A stretch of DNA of 64,000 nt, taken from assembly GCF_007655135.1 (NCBI RefSeq), contig NC_045134.1:25382568-25446567 (forward strand). The letters are read 5' to 3'. The stretch is from Punica granatum (Eukaryota > Streptophyta > Magnoliopsida > Myrtales > Lythraceae). The notes beneath the pieces were generated by a model that worked only from the letters and a program-made list of their open reading frames with translations, was not told the origin of the DNA and made no database searches. Shown here in pieces: positions 47,231-59,107 of this stretch; the stretch's first letter is position 1, and each line of letters starts with the position of its first letter. A program made the position numbers and the translations under genes.

Positions 47231-48212
47231 AACAATTATTTTTTAACGGCTAGTTTTTAACTGTTCAGTTTTTAACATTTACTTTACGGTTAGTTTTGTG
47301 AATATTTAATGTGAGGTCCTACACAACCACGCATATATTATATTATATTATGTTTTCTATTGTAGGTGCAATTAAGTGTGTGTGTATATATATAAATACG
47401 TGTATATGTCCGATTTTCCACCCATGCTTTTATATTTTTGCTTGTTTATTTTTGTTTTGTTGCTGCTGCTCTGATTGGATAAGAAACACAAAGAGAGCGA
47501 GGGAGGGAGGGAAATGGAACTTGTTTTCGTTTGAAGTTACTAGCTGGTTCAATCGATTCTTCTTATGTGAATTAGCTAGGAAGTTAATGGGTGGTGGTCA
47601 GGGAAGTTATTTTTTTCATTGTTTCTCATTGAATGATAAACAGAGAAGAATAAGGTGGACTTTAATATGAAAGTGTTTGTGTTGGTTCTTCCTTTGAGAG
47701 ATAAACCTACTTAGCACCAATAGGTATACTCATGCTATTTTCTTATATCTTTTCCTTAAATAAACTAAAATCTCTTCCGCATTATGCCATGTGACACTAT
47801 ATATATTGATTATTATGCAAACTATCATGATAAAGTAAAAAAAAATTGATAAAAAGATTTTCAGGTCCAGCGGCATTGCTCGGAATATACTCTAGTGTAA
47901 AGTAAAAGCCAAAAAGTTCCTTTGCATCATTGGGAAATGGCGCTTGGCAAACACGGACTAGATAGGCGATCGATACTCACAATACTTGGCTTGACCTAGC
48001 CTAATTTTATGAGATTTCGAGGCGATTACTTCCGACTGTTTAATCTAAAAAGTTAATATTGTTAGACACAATGTGATTTATGTATTTATTACTCAATATT
48101 CCTCTTCATGTGTGGGCTTGAGGCAAACACATACAATGTATTACAACTACGTTCTAATACTATGTGAAACTTTGAGGTACCACTAAAATCTAATATATAA
48201 AAGTTAATCTTA
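47231..48212. other. Intergenic DNA
   Basis: Several copies of a short phrase (AACGGCTAGTTTTTAACTG, ACGGTTAGTTTTGTG) occur at about 47248-47300, a small local repeat. No gene is recognised; the frame at 47311-47670 is motif-free. Confidence 0.4.
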
Positions 48213-48830
48213 TTAGGTATACGATTAATAATAACAAAAAGCACAAACTTTTCATATTTTAACTATTCTAGCACGAATTTTTTTCTTAATCTAAAAATAT
48301 ACAAACTTTCGATTTGATAATAATTATAGCATGGCATCAAATTTTTCATTAATTTGGACGAAAATTGCTGACATGCAGGTTGAGTATGACCCACCATATT
48401 TTTAATAATAAAATTATTTTAGAAAAAGAATTTTTTTTTTTAAAAAAAGCAAAATCAGGAAGGATAGGCAGTGACCGGCTGTGGAGGCCTCTTTGGGTTA
48501 TCCCAATTCCAGGAGTGAGGGCCTCGATTCCGCCCAACATTGTCGCCCTCTATGACTGGCGACGAGGCTTGGCTGTCGGTTACCAACCTTCCTCCCCGAT
48601 TTTGCTTTCTTTTTTTTTCTTTTTAAATTTCTAAAATATTTTTATTATTAAAAAATATAGTGGATCCCACTCAACTTACACGTCAGCATTTTTCGTCCAA
48701 ATTAACAAGAAATTGATATCGTACTAGAATTATTATCAAATCGAAAAAATTTATACATTTTTAGGTTAAGAAAAAAAGTACGTGGTAAAACTATTAAAAT
48801 GTGAAAAATTTATTATTAACCTTAGGTATA
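48213..48830. mobile_element. Mutator-like foldback element with 9-bp target duplication
   Basis: TTAGGTATA at 48213-48221 recurs exactly at 48822-48830. Between them about 200 bases at each end are inverted (GATTAATAATAACAAAAAGC / TTATTATTAACC, CTAAAAATATACAAACTTTC, TTAATTTGGACGAAAATTGC versus their complements). The core at about 48445-48600 is GC-richer and itself flanked by inverted AAAGCAAAATC / GATTTTGCTTT. A 9-bp duplication plus long arms points to the Mutator superfamily. No transposase is encoded. Confidence 0.8.
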
Positions 48831-49347
48831 ATATGATTTATGTATTTACTACTCAATAAGTTTCACCCAGTCGAAACACCTTCGTAATCTGCTATGGTAA
48901 TTAAGCTTAATTACCAAAACAATACATAATTAAAGATTTATCTCGATGAGCGGAGATACTGCCGGGGGACAATTTCTTTTGTTTTTTTTTCCCGAAAGGT
49001 CTATCAAAATCATTGTTGATTAACTTCCAAAGTGCACGAAATGTGTTGGTGCAATTTTAGTGTAAGATAATGAATTGCGGATGTGTATCTCGAGAGGAAG
49101 AAATTTATTAGCTACTGATACAACTTAAACTCTTGTTTATCATGGATAAATGTCAACCTATCAAATTTAACAAATAACACAACAATAACAAACAATATGT
49201 TAAAATTTCTCCATGACTTCATTAGCTTGCCACCTGTCTAAACTTTTTCATTTTTCATTCAATCATCACCAAGTTTTTTTATTTCCAAAATTTTCAACAA
49301 ACTTTCATTTTTTTCATTTTTATCCTTCATAAATCATACGACCTTAC

Positions 49348-49378
<31 letters not shown>

Positions 49379-50218
49379 GGTTTCATAATATGCTTCATTG
49401 AAACAATGAAAAGTGAAATGTATTTTCCAGGAGACCACTTATCGTGTCATTAAGTTTCCGTCACTTTCTTCCTTTTTTATTCAAAATGCTTACGTATCTA
49501 TTATTTTCACGTGAAATCACAGTTGAGTGAAAAAATAAAAGGTTCTCTATTTCCACAAATTCATAGTGCGACAGAAATAAGGAAGATGGCTCTTCTTATT
49601 TCAAATATAATTATGAATTGAAACTTAATCCACTTCACCTGCATCATTTATTTTCTATTCCACATTTTCTAATGCAAATTTTATATAAAGGGTCAATTAA
49701 TTACAGGATAAAAGGTTTTTTTTATATAAATCTATAGACATATATTCTTATCTGTCATATTTTTAAAATTTTTCATTTTTATATATAGTTTTTTTTTTTC
49801 ATTTTCATTCGCAATATTTTATTTATCATGAACAAGTAGAAAAAACTACAAGGCACAAAAGCCTCAGTAAACTAGTTTCACAGGCTCTCAAATCCAAAAT
49901 ATATTTTAGTAAATCCTTACAAATTACATTAATTAATGGCATAGTATTAGCTAAAAAATGTCTCGTATGAATATCATATTATTACTTAATCTAAGAGCAA
50001 ATTGTAATATCATATGAATAGCGTCATATTAGCTAAAAAATGTCAATCATTTTTATCTCATATTTATGTTATTATTTTTCATTTATTTTTTCCCTTTAGT
50101 ATATTATCCATGATAACTTCTAAATTTATGATTATATAGTAAACAATCATAAAATTGTCTCCTATATCATCTCTCTATTTTTTTTAATATGCATCCTAGT
50201 ATTCAGAAGTTTAACGGG
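48831..50218. other. AT-rich intergenic DNA
   Basis: An AT run of 28 bases lies at 49351-49378. The rest is strongly AT-rich with no gene signal. Confidence 0.5.
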
Positions 50219-50364
50219 CACCGATTAATCCAATTCCAGCTGGATCGACCGACTGAGGAGTAAAACTATCATAACCATGAATTTTCTCTGTACATAAGAC
50301 TCCATTCCGAGACCTTATTTAAGAAAAACAAATACCAAACTAATTGAACCAACTCATGTCGGTT
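50219..50364 (-). repeat. tRNA-derived SINE, copy 2
   Basis: Matches copy 3 block by block: CGATTAATCCAATTCCAGCTGG, ACCGACTGAGGAGTAAAACT, GAATTTTCTCTGTACATAAG, CGAGACCTTATTTAAG, TTGAACCAACTCATGTCGG. Read on the minus strand the last two are the B-box-like and A-box-like regions. Confidence 0.65.
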
Positions 50365-50407
50365 CTTTCATTTTTTTTGTGAACCTTGATATCTGGAAGG
50401 CAAATGA

Positions 50408-50557
50408 CTCCCGACTAATCCAATCGAATTGGGTCAGCCCACTAAGGGGTAAAGCTCTCCCAATGTGGATTTTCTCCATTCACAATATTTGAACTCGAGA
50501 CCTTATTTAAGGGAAGCATGCACTAAACCACTTAAACCAACTCACGTTGGTCGGATC
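50408..50557 (-). repeat. tRNA-derived SINE, copy 3 (best preserved)
   Basis: On the minus strand it reads CCAACGTGAGTTGGTTTAAG, then TGG (A-box-like), and 30-40 bases later AAGGTCTCGAGTTCAAAT (B-box-like), then GAGAAAATCCACATTGGGAG and GATTGGATTAGTCGGGAG. This order is typical of tRNA-derived plant SINEs. It lies 43 bases from copy 2 in the same orientation. Confidence 0.65.
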
Positions 50558-50999
50558 TTTTGTTTTTTGAAGCTAATTACTTTAATAATGGAATTGAATT
50601 TTCTTTATTGCATTTGTTATACACTAAATTAGCATGAAAACATAATTATATCAGGATAGTTGTTTGCTCCTTCTCGCAGTAAAGCGCGAGTGATGCCCTA
50701 GTATTGTTTGTGATCTTATTTTATAATCGAAATTGATAGGGACTCAGGAGATCAAGATCATGCACCCTGAATACATTAATTGATGATTTTATTTTTGGGA
50801 CTAATCAGGTGAGTGTTTTATTCCACAGTAGAATAAGACTATTTTAGATTTGCTTTTATATGAATAGACTATTTGATCAAAATTAGTGGAATTGAGTAAG
50901 AGGATCTCGGTGTTGTGCTTGTTAAGAATTAAGGTAAATGAGTTATGTTGCTTTTGATGTGATGATAGTATTGTTTGATAATAGTCATGAGACTGCTCG

Positions 51000-51378
51000 A
51001 TCCGGCTGATTATAAAAAGGGCTTGATAGACTATTGGACCCGACGAAATATAAATAGGAAATTGATTGGCTGTTGATCCCCAAAGGATAAAAATAGGGCA
51101 TTGATTGGTCGTTGGACTGGTGAAATATTAATAGGAGCCTGATCGGCTACTGATTCGTAAGAATACAAATAGGGCACTAATCGGTCATTGGAACTTGACG
51201 GAATATAAATAGGGGTCTGACCGACCGATGAACTATAAATATAGGCTTGATCGATCGTTGGACCGACATAATATAAATAAGGGCTTAATTGGTCCCTTAC
51301 CCGACGGAATACAAATAGGGTAATGATCGGTCATTGGATCCTACGAAATACAAATAGGGGTCTGATTTGTCATTCATG
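51000..51378. repeat. Degenerate minisatellite, unit about 36-45 bp
   Basis: About nine or ten imperfect units follow the pattern GATCGGTCATTGGACCCGAC, then GAAATACAAATAGGG. The anchors AAATAGG(G) recur at about 51052, 51087, 51126, 51170, 51215, 51283, 51313 and 51352. Units differ in length and sequence, indicating age. Confidence 0.8.
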
Positions 51379-51680
51379 AAATTTTTTTAGAATCATTTTA
51401 ATCTTTTATTTTTATGTGAAATACATTCATTTTACAGTTCTCAATTTTCTTGGAAAATTTTCTATGAAAAGTGACGAATTCTCCACAAGCAAACGGCCCA
51501 AATGTACTCCAGTACAGCCAATAGCAGAAGAACACGTGTCGAAGATCCGGGGGTGTTATTCCACCAAATTCCCACCGTTTAACAAGAAAATGGAAAATAA
51601 CTCACCGATGAAGAAAATAAAATATTTGGATATCGAAGACGACGAGGAGAGTCCGTGACGACTGATGTGATGATCTCTCC
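51379..51680. other. Upstream flank of the DUF639 gene
   Basis: Contains an 80-codon open frame (51416-51658) without a known motif. It may be promoter sequence of the downstream gene. Confidence 0.35.
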
Positions 51681-51689
51681 CTCCCTCCC

Positions 51690-51732
<43 letters not shown>
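51681..51732. repeat. Poly-C tract (42 C) after CTCC repeats
   Basis: Three CTCC-type units run directly into 42 consecutive C residues at 51691-51732, followed by more CT-rich sequence up to 51780. It lies about 760 bases before the DUF639 start codon, probably in its promoter or leader. Confidence 0.9.
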
Positions 51733-51735
<3 letters not shown>

Positions 51736-52488
51736 AATCTCCCTGCGTCACCTCTCTTCCCCTCTCTCTCTCTTTCTGCGCGTGGAAAGCTCTTCTTTGA
51801 GGTTCGATAGACCCCAAATCAAGGCGACGGCATATTGAATGCCCACTTCAGAAGCTGCTGCCTTCGGAAGCTTACCCACCACTTCTGCTGTTGCCGTGGC
51901 AGCACACGGCATTTAATTCTCGGAAAATTCGCGAAATGGGTTGGCGGTGAAGTCTCTTCTTTGCATAATATCGGGTGGGTATCCAAAAAGGTGTCGACTT
52001 TACTAAGAACTGGAATTGGGTAGGAGCAATAAGCTGAGGTAGTTGGGCCGTTTGCCCTTTTGAGGTTATGACAGAATTCCGCTCTATCGTCTCGCAATTG
52101 CGCTTTTTGATACTTGAGATTTCTGATGAGTTTAGTGTTGACTAAGCTGATGGATGAAGTGTCCCAGATCATGTGATTTCCAGCATAATGTTGTTGGGAC
52201 AGTTGATGTGTTTGTTGTGTGATCATCTGAATTGGTTGTTTGGTATCGGGATTTGCTTCAAGAAAAGAAAAATATTCAGAGATTGTGGCACTTTTTTAGG
52301 CAATTTCTTCTTGGTTTTTATCGGACTTCAAGAGATGGGTTTTATCGAAATCTTGATTCTTCATATTCTTGAAGTGGTTTGCCTGAGAGCTAAGGTTTCT
52401 GCCTGTAGCTTGGGTGATTGATTACTAATAGGGGAATTGGCCTGTGGGTTTTCATGTTTTTGATGGTGTAGTGGGGGATAACTTTGAG

Positions 52489-55400
52489 ATGGCGGTGGCG
52501 AGCAAGACAAGGAACATGCTTGAGGGTCTTGTGAGAGATAGCTCCTTTAAATGGTTGCTGGGGAGCCGGGCTTCGTTTGATGAAGAATTTGAGGAGATGG
52601 GAAGGTCTCCATCTGCTCAGAAGAATTGGATACCGGAGCTCTCTACAGTTGCAAATATAGTCGTTCGTAGATGCTCAAAGTAAGCATAATTGGTTACGCT
52701 GTATTTCCACTGTTCTTTTGAAGAAGAAATATAATCAAGTTGATTTGTAACTGTGACAGCTATGGTGCAGGATCCTTGAAATGCCAACAAGTGAGCTTCA
52801 GGAGAGCTTTAACAGAGAGGCATCAGACTCCATAAAACATCCTTCAGTGTATGCAAGAAACTTTCTGGAGTATTGTTGCTTTAGGGCTTTAGCTCTTTCT
52901 ATCCAAGCAAGTGGCCATCTCAGTGATAAAAGGTTCAGGCGCCTGACCTATGATATGATGGTAGCTTGGGAGACTCCCACTGCAGCTAATCAACCTGTAG
53001 TCAATGTCAGTTTCTGTTTTCTTTTACTGCTATTAAAATTATGGTCAATTAGCACTATTAAGGAGACATGAGAGTCAGTTTTGGGAATACAAATGTAGAT
53101 TACACATGCTCTAATGATAATTTGAGATTACACATGCTCTAATGATAATTTGTGTCCTTGTCATTTTGCAGATGGATGAGGATGTTTCAGTTGGAGTAGA
53201 GGCTTTCTCTCGCGTAGCCCCTGCGGTTCCTCTTATTGCAAATGTGGTTGTTAGTGAGAACCTGTTTGAGGTTCTTACTGCTTCAACTGGTGGGAGGCTT
53301 CATTTTTTTGTCTACGATAAGTACATTACGGGCTTGGAGAGGTATAATTCGTTCCTTACATTTCTCGTTTGAGGTTCCTCTTCTTCAGCAATGCTCAACT
53401 CTTTCTTTCTGTGAAGCTACACAGAAAATCATTAAGGGGCTTTTAATATGTTTTCTTCTTTTTTCTTTATAGAGCCATAAAAAGACTAAAGGCCCAGACT
53501 GAGTCATCCCTCCTTTCAGCGTCACGGTTGTCTAAAGGTGAGCAGATCCTCGAAGTAGATGGAACTGTCACCACTCAACCCGTTCTTGAACATGTTGGCA
53601 TGTCTACATGGCCCGGTTAGCACCTGAACCAATATCCTTTTGAGTTGAGCTTCCCAGACTGTCTTCCTATAATGTAGCATTGCCATTCTTGTCTATTGTT
53701 GTATGTTCTCCTGCAGGAAGGTTGATTTTGACGGATCACGCACTTTATTTTGAAGCTCTCCGAGTCGTATCTTATGACAAACCAAAGAGATATGACTTAT
53801 CAGAAGACTTGAAACAGATCGTCAAACCGGAATTAACTGGACCATGGGGAACTCGATTGTTTGACAAGGCAGTGCTATATAAATCAATTTCCTTGTAAGG
53901 CTGAATTTGTATATTTGCATCCCAATGATATTAACACTCTTCTTATCGATTCCTTTTATCGTTTTGCTGCATGGAGTTAAGTTTTGCTCGTCTTAATTGT
54001 AGATCCGAACCGGTTGTCGTTGAGTTTCCCGAGCTTAAAGGACATGGACGACGTGATTATTGGTTGGCAATAATCAGAGAGATCTTATATGCACATAGGT
54101 TCATAAACAAGTTCCAGATTAAAGGAATGGAACGGAATGAGGCCCTCTCAAAGGCTGTTCTCGGAATCCTGCGAGTACAAGCCCTGCAGGAAATTACATC
54201 CACAGCCCCTCTTAAATGTGAAACTCTTCTCATGTTCAACCTTTGTGACCAACTCCCAGGTGGCGACCTGATACTTGAGGCACTTGCGAACATGTCATCT
54301 TCTCAATTGGATAGGACTAATAGTCCAAGGAGTGTTGATGGGAGTGGAATGCACTCAGTTTCATCCCTTGCAATGGTTTCAAACTTAGGGTTTGTGTTCG
54401 GAGGGAGTAGTAGTAGCTTGAGTAGTCCTAGTGAAGGAGGACTGGTTCTTGGAGAGATTGCCGTTGGGCAACTGACCTCTCTAGAGAGGGCAATTAAGGA
54501 ATCAAGAAATAGTTATAAAAAGGTGGCGGTGGCCCAAGCAACAGTTGATGGAGTCAAAGTGGATGGGATTGACACCAACATGGCGGTGATGAAGGTATGG
54601 CTTGTATTTGTTGGAGATGTTACTTCTTAAACCCCACCCCATTCCCCCCCTTCCCCCCCGGCCCCCCGCTCTACTAACGTATGCTTTGTTTAAATAGCCA
54701 TTTGTGTTAACCATGACTTAGGTTCAGGACTAAAGACCGGAAGCTGTTGTATACCTCATTTAATGATGCTGAAGTTCTACATACTGTTCAACATATCCTG
54801 TTTGAATTTCAAGACACCTTAATTTTTACATGCTTGCAGGAACTACTCCTTCCTCTTACTGAGATTGGAAACTGGCTTCTGTCTCTGTTTTCTTGGGATG
54901 ATCCTTTAAAGTCCTTAATGTTTTGTTTGGTAGGCGCTTTTATCATCTACAGGTACTAACCATTGTAGAAATTTTACTCCATAATTGTTCATCGCCCCCA
55001 AAGATGAAGTTTCCATCTTTTGCAAAATCAGACTAGTTATTTAACATTTTAGCTTACTTTCCCGCAGGGGGCTTCTTGGTTATGCAGTTGCTCTTATGTG
55101 CATCTTCATAGCAGTTTTTATGGTCCTCACGAAGTATTTGAACCAAGAGAAGGATGCACAAAAGGTCAAGGTAATAGCCCCTCCACCAATGAACACCATG
55201 GAGCAGCTTCTCGCTGTTCAAACCGCAATCTCTCAGGCAGAAGGCTTCATTCAAGATGGGAACATCGTCCTGCTAAAACTACGCGCCCTCATGATGTCCA
55301 TTTATCCACGGGTATTCCCCCTTTCTTATAACACCAAACAGCGTCTTGTTTTGCTCCATATCCATAACAGTCACGATTAACATTTCTGCATTCTAATAGG

Positions 55401-55627
55401 CGAGCGAGAAACTCGCAGTTACTCTGTTGGTCTCGGCCCTTGTTCTCGCATTTCTACCCTCAAAATATATCATGCTCATGGTGTTTTTGGAGGCATTCAC
55501 GAGATATTCCCCCCCAAGGAGGGCGAGCACAGAGAGGTGGATGAGGAGGTTGAGGGAGTGGTGGTTCAGCATACCCGCTGCCCCCGTGGTTCTTGAAAGA
55601 GAAAACGATGACAGGAAAAGGAAATGA
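52489..55627 (+). CDS. DUF639 family membrane protein
   Basis: This is a plant-specific DUF639 protein of unknown biochemical role. Nine exons (52489-52679, 52771-53005, 53172-53341, 53473-53615, 53717-53894, 54003-54594, 54840-54952, 55068-55311, 55400-55627) join in frame into 697 residues with GT-AG introns. The start is the first ATG of the frame (MAVASKTRNMLEGLVRDSSF). Landmarks: KNWIPELSTVANIVVRRCSK, SVYARNFLEYCCFRALALSI, RRLTYDMMVAWE, LEVDGTVTTQPVLEHVGMST, GRLILTDHALYFEALRVVSY (PH/GRAM-like), KPELTGPWGTRLFDKAV and FNLCDQLPGGDLILEAL. Hydrophobic segments at about 527-565 and 627-655 suggest C-terminal membrane helices; the end is basic (ERENDDRKRK). The length fits the family as I recall it. 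Intron 2 has a 28-bp tandem duplication and intron 6 a C-rich tract. Confidence 0.93.
53097..53152. repeat. Perfect 28-bp tandem duplication in DUF639 intron 2
   Basis: AGATTACACATGCTCTAATG plus ATAATTTG occurs twice in direct succession without a mismatch, shortly before the exon 3 acceptor at 53171. Confidence 0.95.
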
Positions 55628-56784
55628 CGAGAAGAGGTTCGTTTGATGTACAATTGTAAAGCAAAGTAAGAATTCTTTCCTTGTCCTCTGGGGAAAAACC
55701 GAAAACAGGTAAATAAGTAAATACATGTTTGTACATGATTTTGAGATCGAGAAAAATACAATGTGAAATGACAGAGGAATGGTATGATAGTGATTTGCCA
55801 TGGGGGTTTGATTCTTTGTCTGCAATTTCTAGTAAGTGCAATTGTGGTCCAAGCAGTAGGATGCACTAAAATTAGTGCTTCCAGCATTGAGAGAGACATA
55901 TTTTGTCCCTGTCACCGTTTTCCAGGCATCAGAGGAAAAAAACCTTCCATTCGGCAGCATGACATAACGTATGGTCTAAGCCGTTTGCATTTCGGGTAAC
56001 GCGAAATCCGTCCCGAAGGGAGCGCGTTCTGGTCTGCCTTCTCTGTAGTTCCACAAACTTATTTAAGTCTTTCTTGGATGTACTATGTTTACTGATGTTG
56101 TACCTGTAGCAGAATGCCTTGTTATTTGATATTCATTGTTTCACTGAAGGCAACATCACGAGTGTGCTTGTTTTCTCCTGTGATTACACCGGTGCTATGA
56201 AGGGGTTGAACGCTGCTCTAGCATTGAAGCTCTGGATCATTGATCTAATAAACCGATCTGGAGTTGTGCATCAAACGATGCGCGCTTTCTGCATGCTTCG
56301 AAACATAAATGTATCGGTACGAGTTCTCAAAGGTGGTCCAACCATTTCCCGGGTTGAAGATGTACGAAAGACGATATGGAACGGAATACAAGGGTTGGGG
56401 ATGTACGGGCGATGGACAAAGCATTATGGCCGAAGGGGCCAAAGGCTCTAATCATCCGGTCTGGACCACAAGACCTGACCGGTCTCCGAGGTTTCGCATT
56501 TTGACGGAGTTCCCAATGGGCCCAAACTGCCATCGAAACAAATTTTGAACTTTTTTTTTCAGAGTTTATGTACATCGACACAATCTATATATATATATAA
56601 ACAAGGGCTTGAGCTAGCCTCTCGCACCATCACATGTTTTAAAACTTAAATTGAATTTCCTCATGTTATCGTATAAATTATACTAAGGAGATTATTATTA
56701 TATTTATTATTAAAGAAATATTCTCATATAGATGGTCCTAATTAAATTTATACTCATAATGTAATCGAAAAATATATTTATAAT
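55628..56784. other. 3' flank of DUF639 gene and intergenic DNA
   Basis: The first few hundred bases likely include the DUF639 3' untranslated region. The segment 55800-56540 has normal GC and a 110-codon frame (56119-56451) with no motif I know. It may be a decayed gene or a non-coding transcript; I cannot tell. Confidence 0.35.
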
Positions 56785-57080
56785 GTTTTCTTATTTAATT
56801 ATCAAGGAAAGTGGATATATAGTGAAATATCCAATATATACGGATTCCGTTTGTTAATATATATATATATATATATAGAAATACTTTAATAGATAGGAAG
56901 AAAATTGTAGTATTTATAGTTATACTAGGAACATTTTCTTATTATTTAATTATTAAGAAAAGTGGATATATACTGAAATATACAATATATATATATATGC
57001 CGTTTGTTAATATATATATATATATATATTATGTAAATTACAGTGGAATATTTTAATTGATAGGAAGAGAATTTTCGCAT
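56785..57080. repeat. AT-rich tandem duplication, unit about 150 bp
   Basis: GTGGATATATAGTGAAATAT, CCGTTTGTTAATATATAT and GATAGGAAGA occur in the same order twice, about 152 bases apart (for example 56811 and 56963). Each unit contains a TA microsatellite. Confidence 0.75.
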
Positions 57081-57880
57081 TTAATTTTTAAGAAAGCATG
57101 TATATTTTATAAAATTATTAAATTATAGAGAAAAATTCGAAATATGCACAATGTAATATGTTTATTGATTTGAGGTTGAGAATGAAATAGTTCATATATG
57201 GTGTGTTTCTACTATTTTCTCTTAATTTATGGTATAAAATCCTATTAACTGTGAAAATATATATATATATATATATATATAAAACTACAAGTTCTGTATT
57301 CTGTTTCCTCCCCTTCTTGCTCTTTCTTTACGGTTTTCTCTCCCTTCAAACTCTATTACTTTCTTATAATTCAAAGGTTATGCTTACAAGCAGTTTAAGC
57401 TGTCGTTTTATTTAGATGAGTAATCGCATTTAAATTGAAAAAAAGTTGCATAGATTTATTTATTTTTCATCTAAATTCATGTAGTTAAGTTTGTATTGTT
57501 TGAAGAACAATTCATAATTTTTACCCATGAATATTTTTTATCATTAGTTATTGCTATACCGGTTATTACATAAACTAATATGACAAAGTAAAAGTTTGAT
57601 AGAGAAATAATTCAACCTGCAGCATCGCACGAGTTTTTCTAGTATATAATAAAAACACTACCCATTCAGATTTTATAAAAAAAATCATATGTAAATGGAA
57701 TAGAACGTTATTTTAAATAAAAACTAGAGAATCCAAAAATTGAATGTATATCTTTTAATAGATAGCAATAGCAAATCATGTAAGATTATATTTACCTTTC
57801 AAAACAACAAATTCTATTCTATATATTTTATAGATAAGGATAAGATTTTACTTTTCAAAAAATATAAATAAGATCTTATA

Positions 57881-58040
57881 TCTTATATATATATATATTA
57901 TGTATAATACGTTATATATAGGAAGCACAACACGATTCGACTCTTAAAAATTACTACTATCATTTTATATATATATATTATGTATAATACGTTATAAATA
58001 GGAAGCACAACATGATTCGACTATTAAAATTTACAACTAT
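57881..58040. repeat. 80-bp tandem duplication
   Basis: TGTATAATACGTTATA followed by AGGAAGCACAACA and GATTCGACT appears at 57901 and again exactly 80 bases later, with only a few differences. Confidence 0.9.
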
Positions 58041-58082
58041 CGCTAGATGTGAGCTCTAAAAATGCATGTCTATCATTAGATA

Positions 58083-58310
58083 TAAAGGTGAGTTGTTCTC
58101 TTTTTTTTTTTTGGGTTTTCATTCACTTTTGATTATTGATCTCAATATGAAAATCGAGACCTACCAATCTCAATTTTTTAGTACATTTACCATTACACGT
58201 GAAGGTGAGTTATTCAATTTGTTTTAGTTTTCATTCATTTTTCATTCTTCATATGAATATGAAAACGGACCTACCAATCTCAAATTTTCCATCTTTTCTG
58301 CACTAACTTG
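58083..58310. repeat. Degenerate tandem duplication, unit about 117 bp
   Basis: AGGTGAGTTGTTC at 58086 and AGGTGAGTTATTC at 58203 begin two units that both continue with TTTTCATTCA, AATATGAAAA and GACCTACCAATCTCAA. Confidence 0.75.
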
Positions 58311-59070
58311 TAAGTTCTCTATGGAAATTGCTTGTCTTTATCATCTTTTTGTGTTTCGCTTGCTATATTATTGATTACTGATGGTTCTTCAATAAGTGTT
58401 GTCCATATTCTTTTTTCTAATAGTTGATTAGTAGTTTCTTAGTCTTATATTACTTTTTCACTTTCATCTTATCACGTTATGATTTTTTTTAAATTTTTTA
58501 TTCACAATAATTTCTTTCCATATTGGTGAATCTATACTGTACAAAGCACGGACTTTACGATTAATATATGTACTACAAACATTACTGAAATTTTCGCTCG
58601 CGGAACTAACCCTCCAAATTAGGTCAAAAGTCAACGAAAGTCTGCAATATTTTTGTTAATTATAATATTATATTTACATTTTTTTTTAAATTTCTACCGT
58701 GCAATTTTCTAGAATTATTCTTGTGGGTGGTGGGTTGATTCGGTTGAACGTGTCCGAACATGAGTAGAAAATATGAATATGGTTCTTCTGGCGGGTCCGA
58801 CAGGGGGCTGTTTCAGAACCGTTAATTAACAGACCATCGACAAAGTTAAACGTTAACGAATAACTCCTCTCCTCTTCTTCCCTGTCCCATCCCAAGCAGA
58901 TTTTTTAAAAAAAAGAAGAACTTTTTGCTTCTTTAGCTGCCAATTTCCGCAAATTTTAACGACAAATTTAGGATTCAGATTTCAGACAGTCCTTAAAACC
59001 TTTCACCTTCGCCTTGTTTTGCACTAAATTTCTGACCTTTCCTTGGCTGACTTGGACTTTTCGAGTCTCG
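58311..59070. other. Intergenic and promoter-proximal DNA of the SMP/C2 gene
   Basis: No gene is seen. The stretch after about 58780 loses its AT-richness and probably contains the promoter of the gene starting at 59402; no certain TATA box was identified. Confidence 0.35.
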
Positions 59071-59107
59071 GTCTCTCTCTCTCTCTTCCCCCCCCCCCCC
59101 CCCCCCC
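59071..59107. repeat. CT run followed by poly-C (20 C)
   Basis: GTCTCTCTCTCTCTCTT leads into 20 consecutive C residues (59088-59107), about 300 bases before the SMP/C2 start codon. The same CT-then-C arrangement precedes the DUF639 gene. Confidence 0.9.

Noticed and set aside
56119..56451. 110-codon frame downstream of DUF639
   Set aside because: No recognised motif, no adjoining exon, and only modest length; kept as intergenic.
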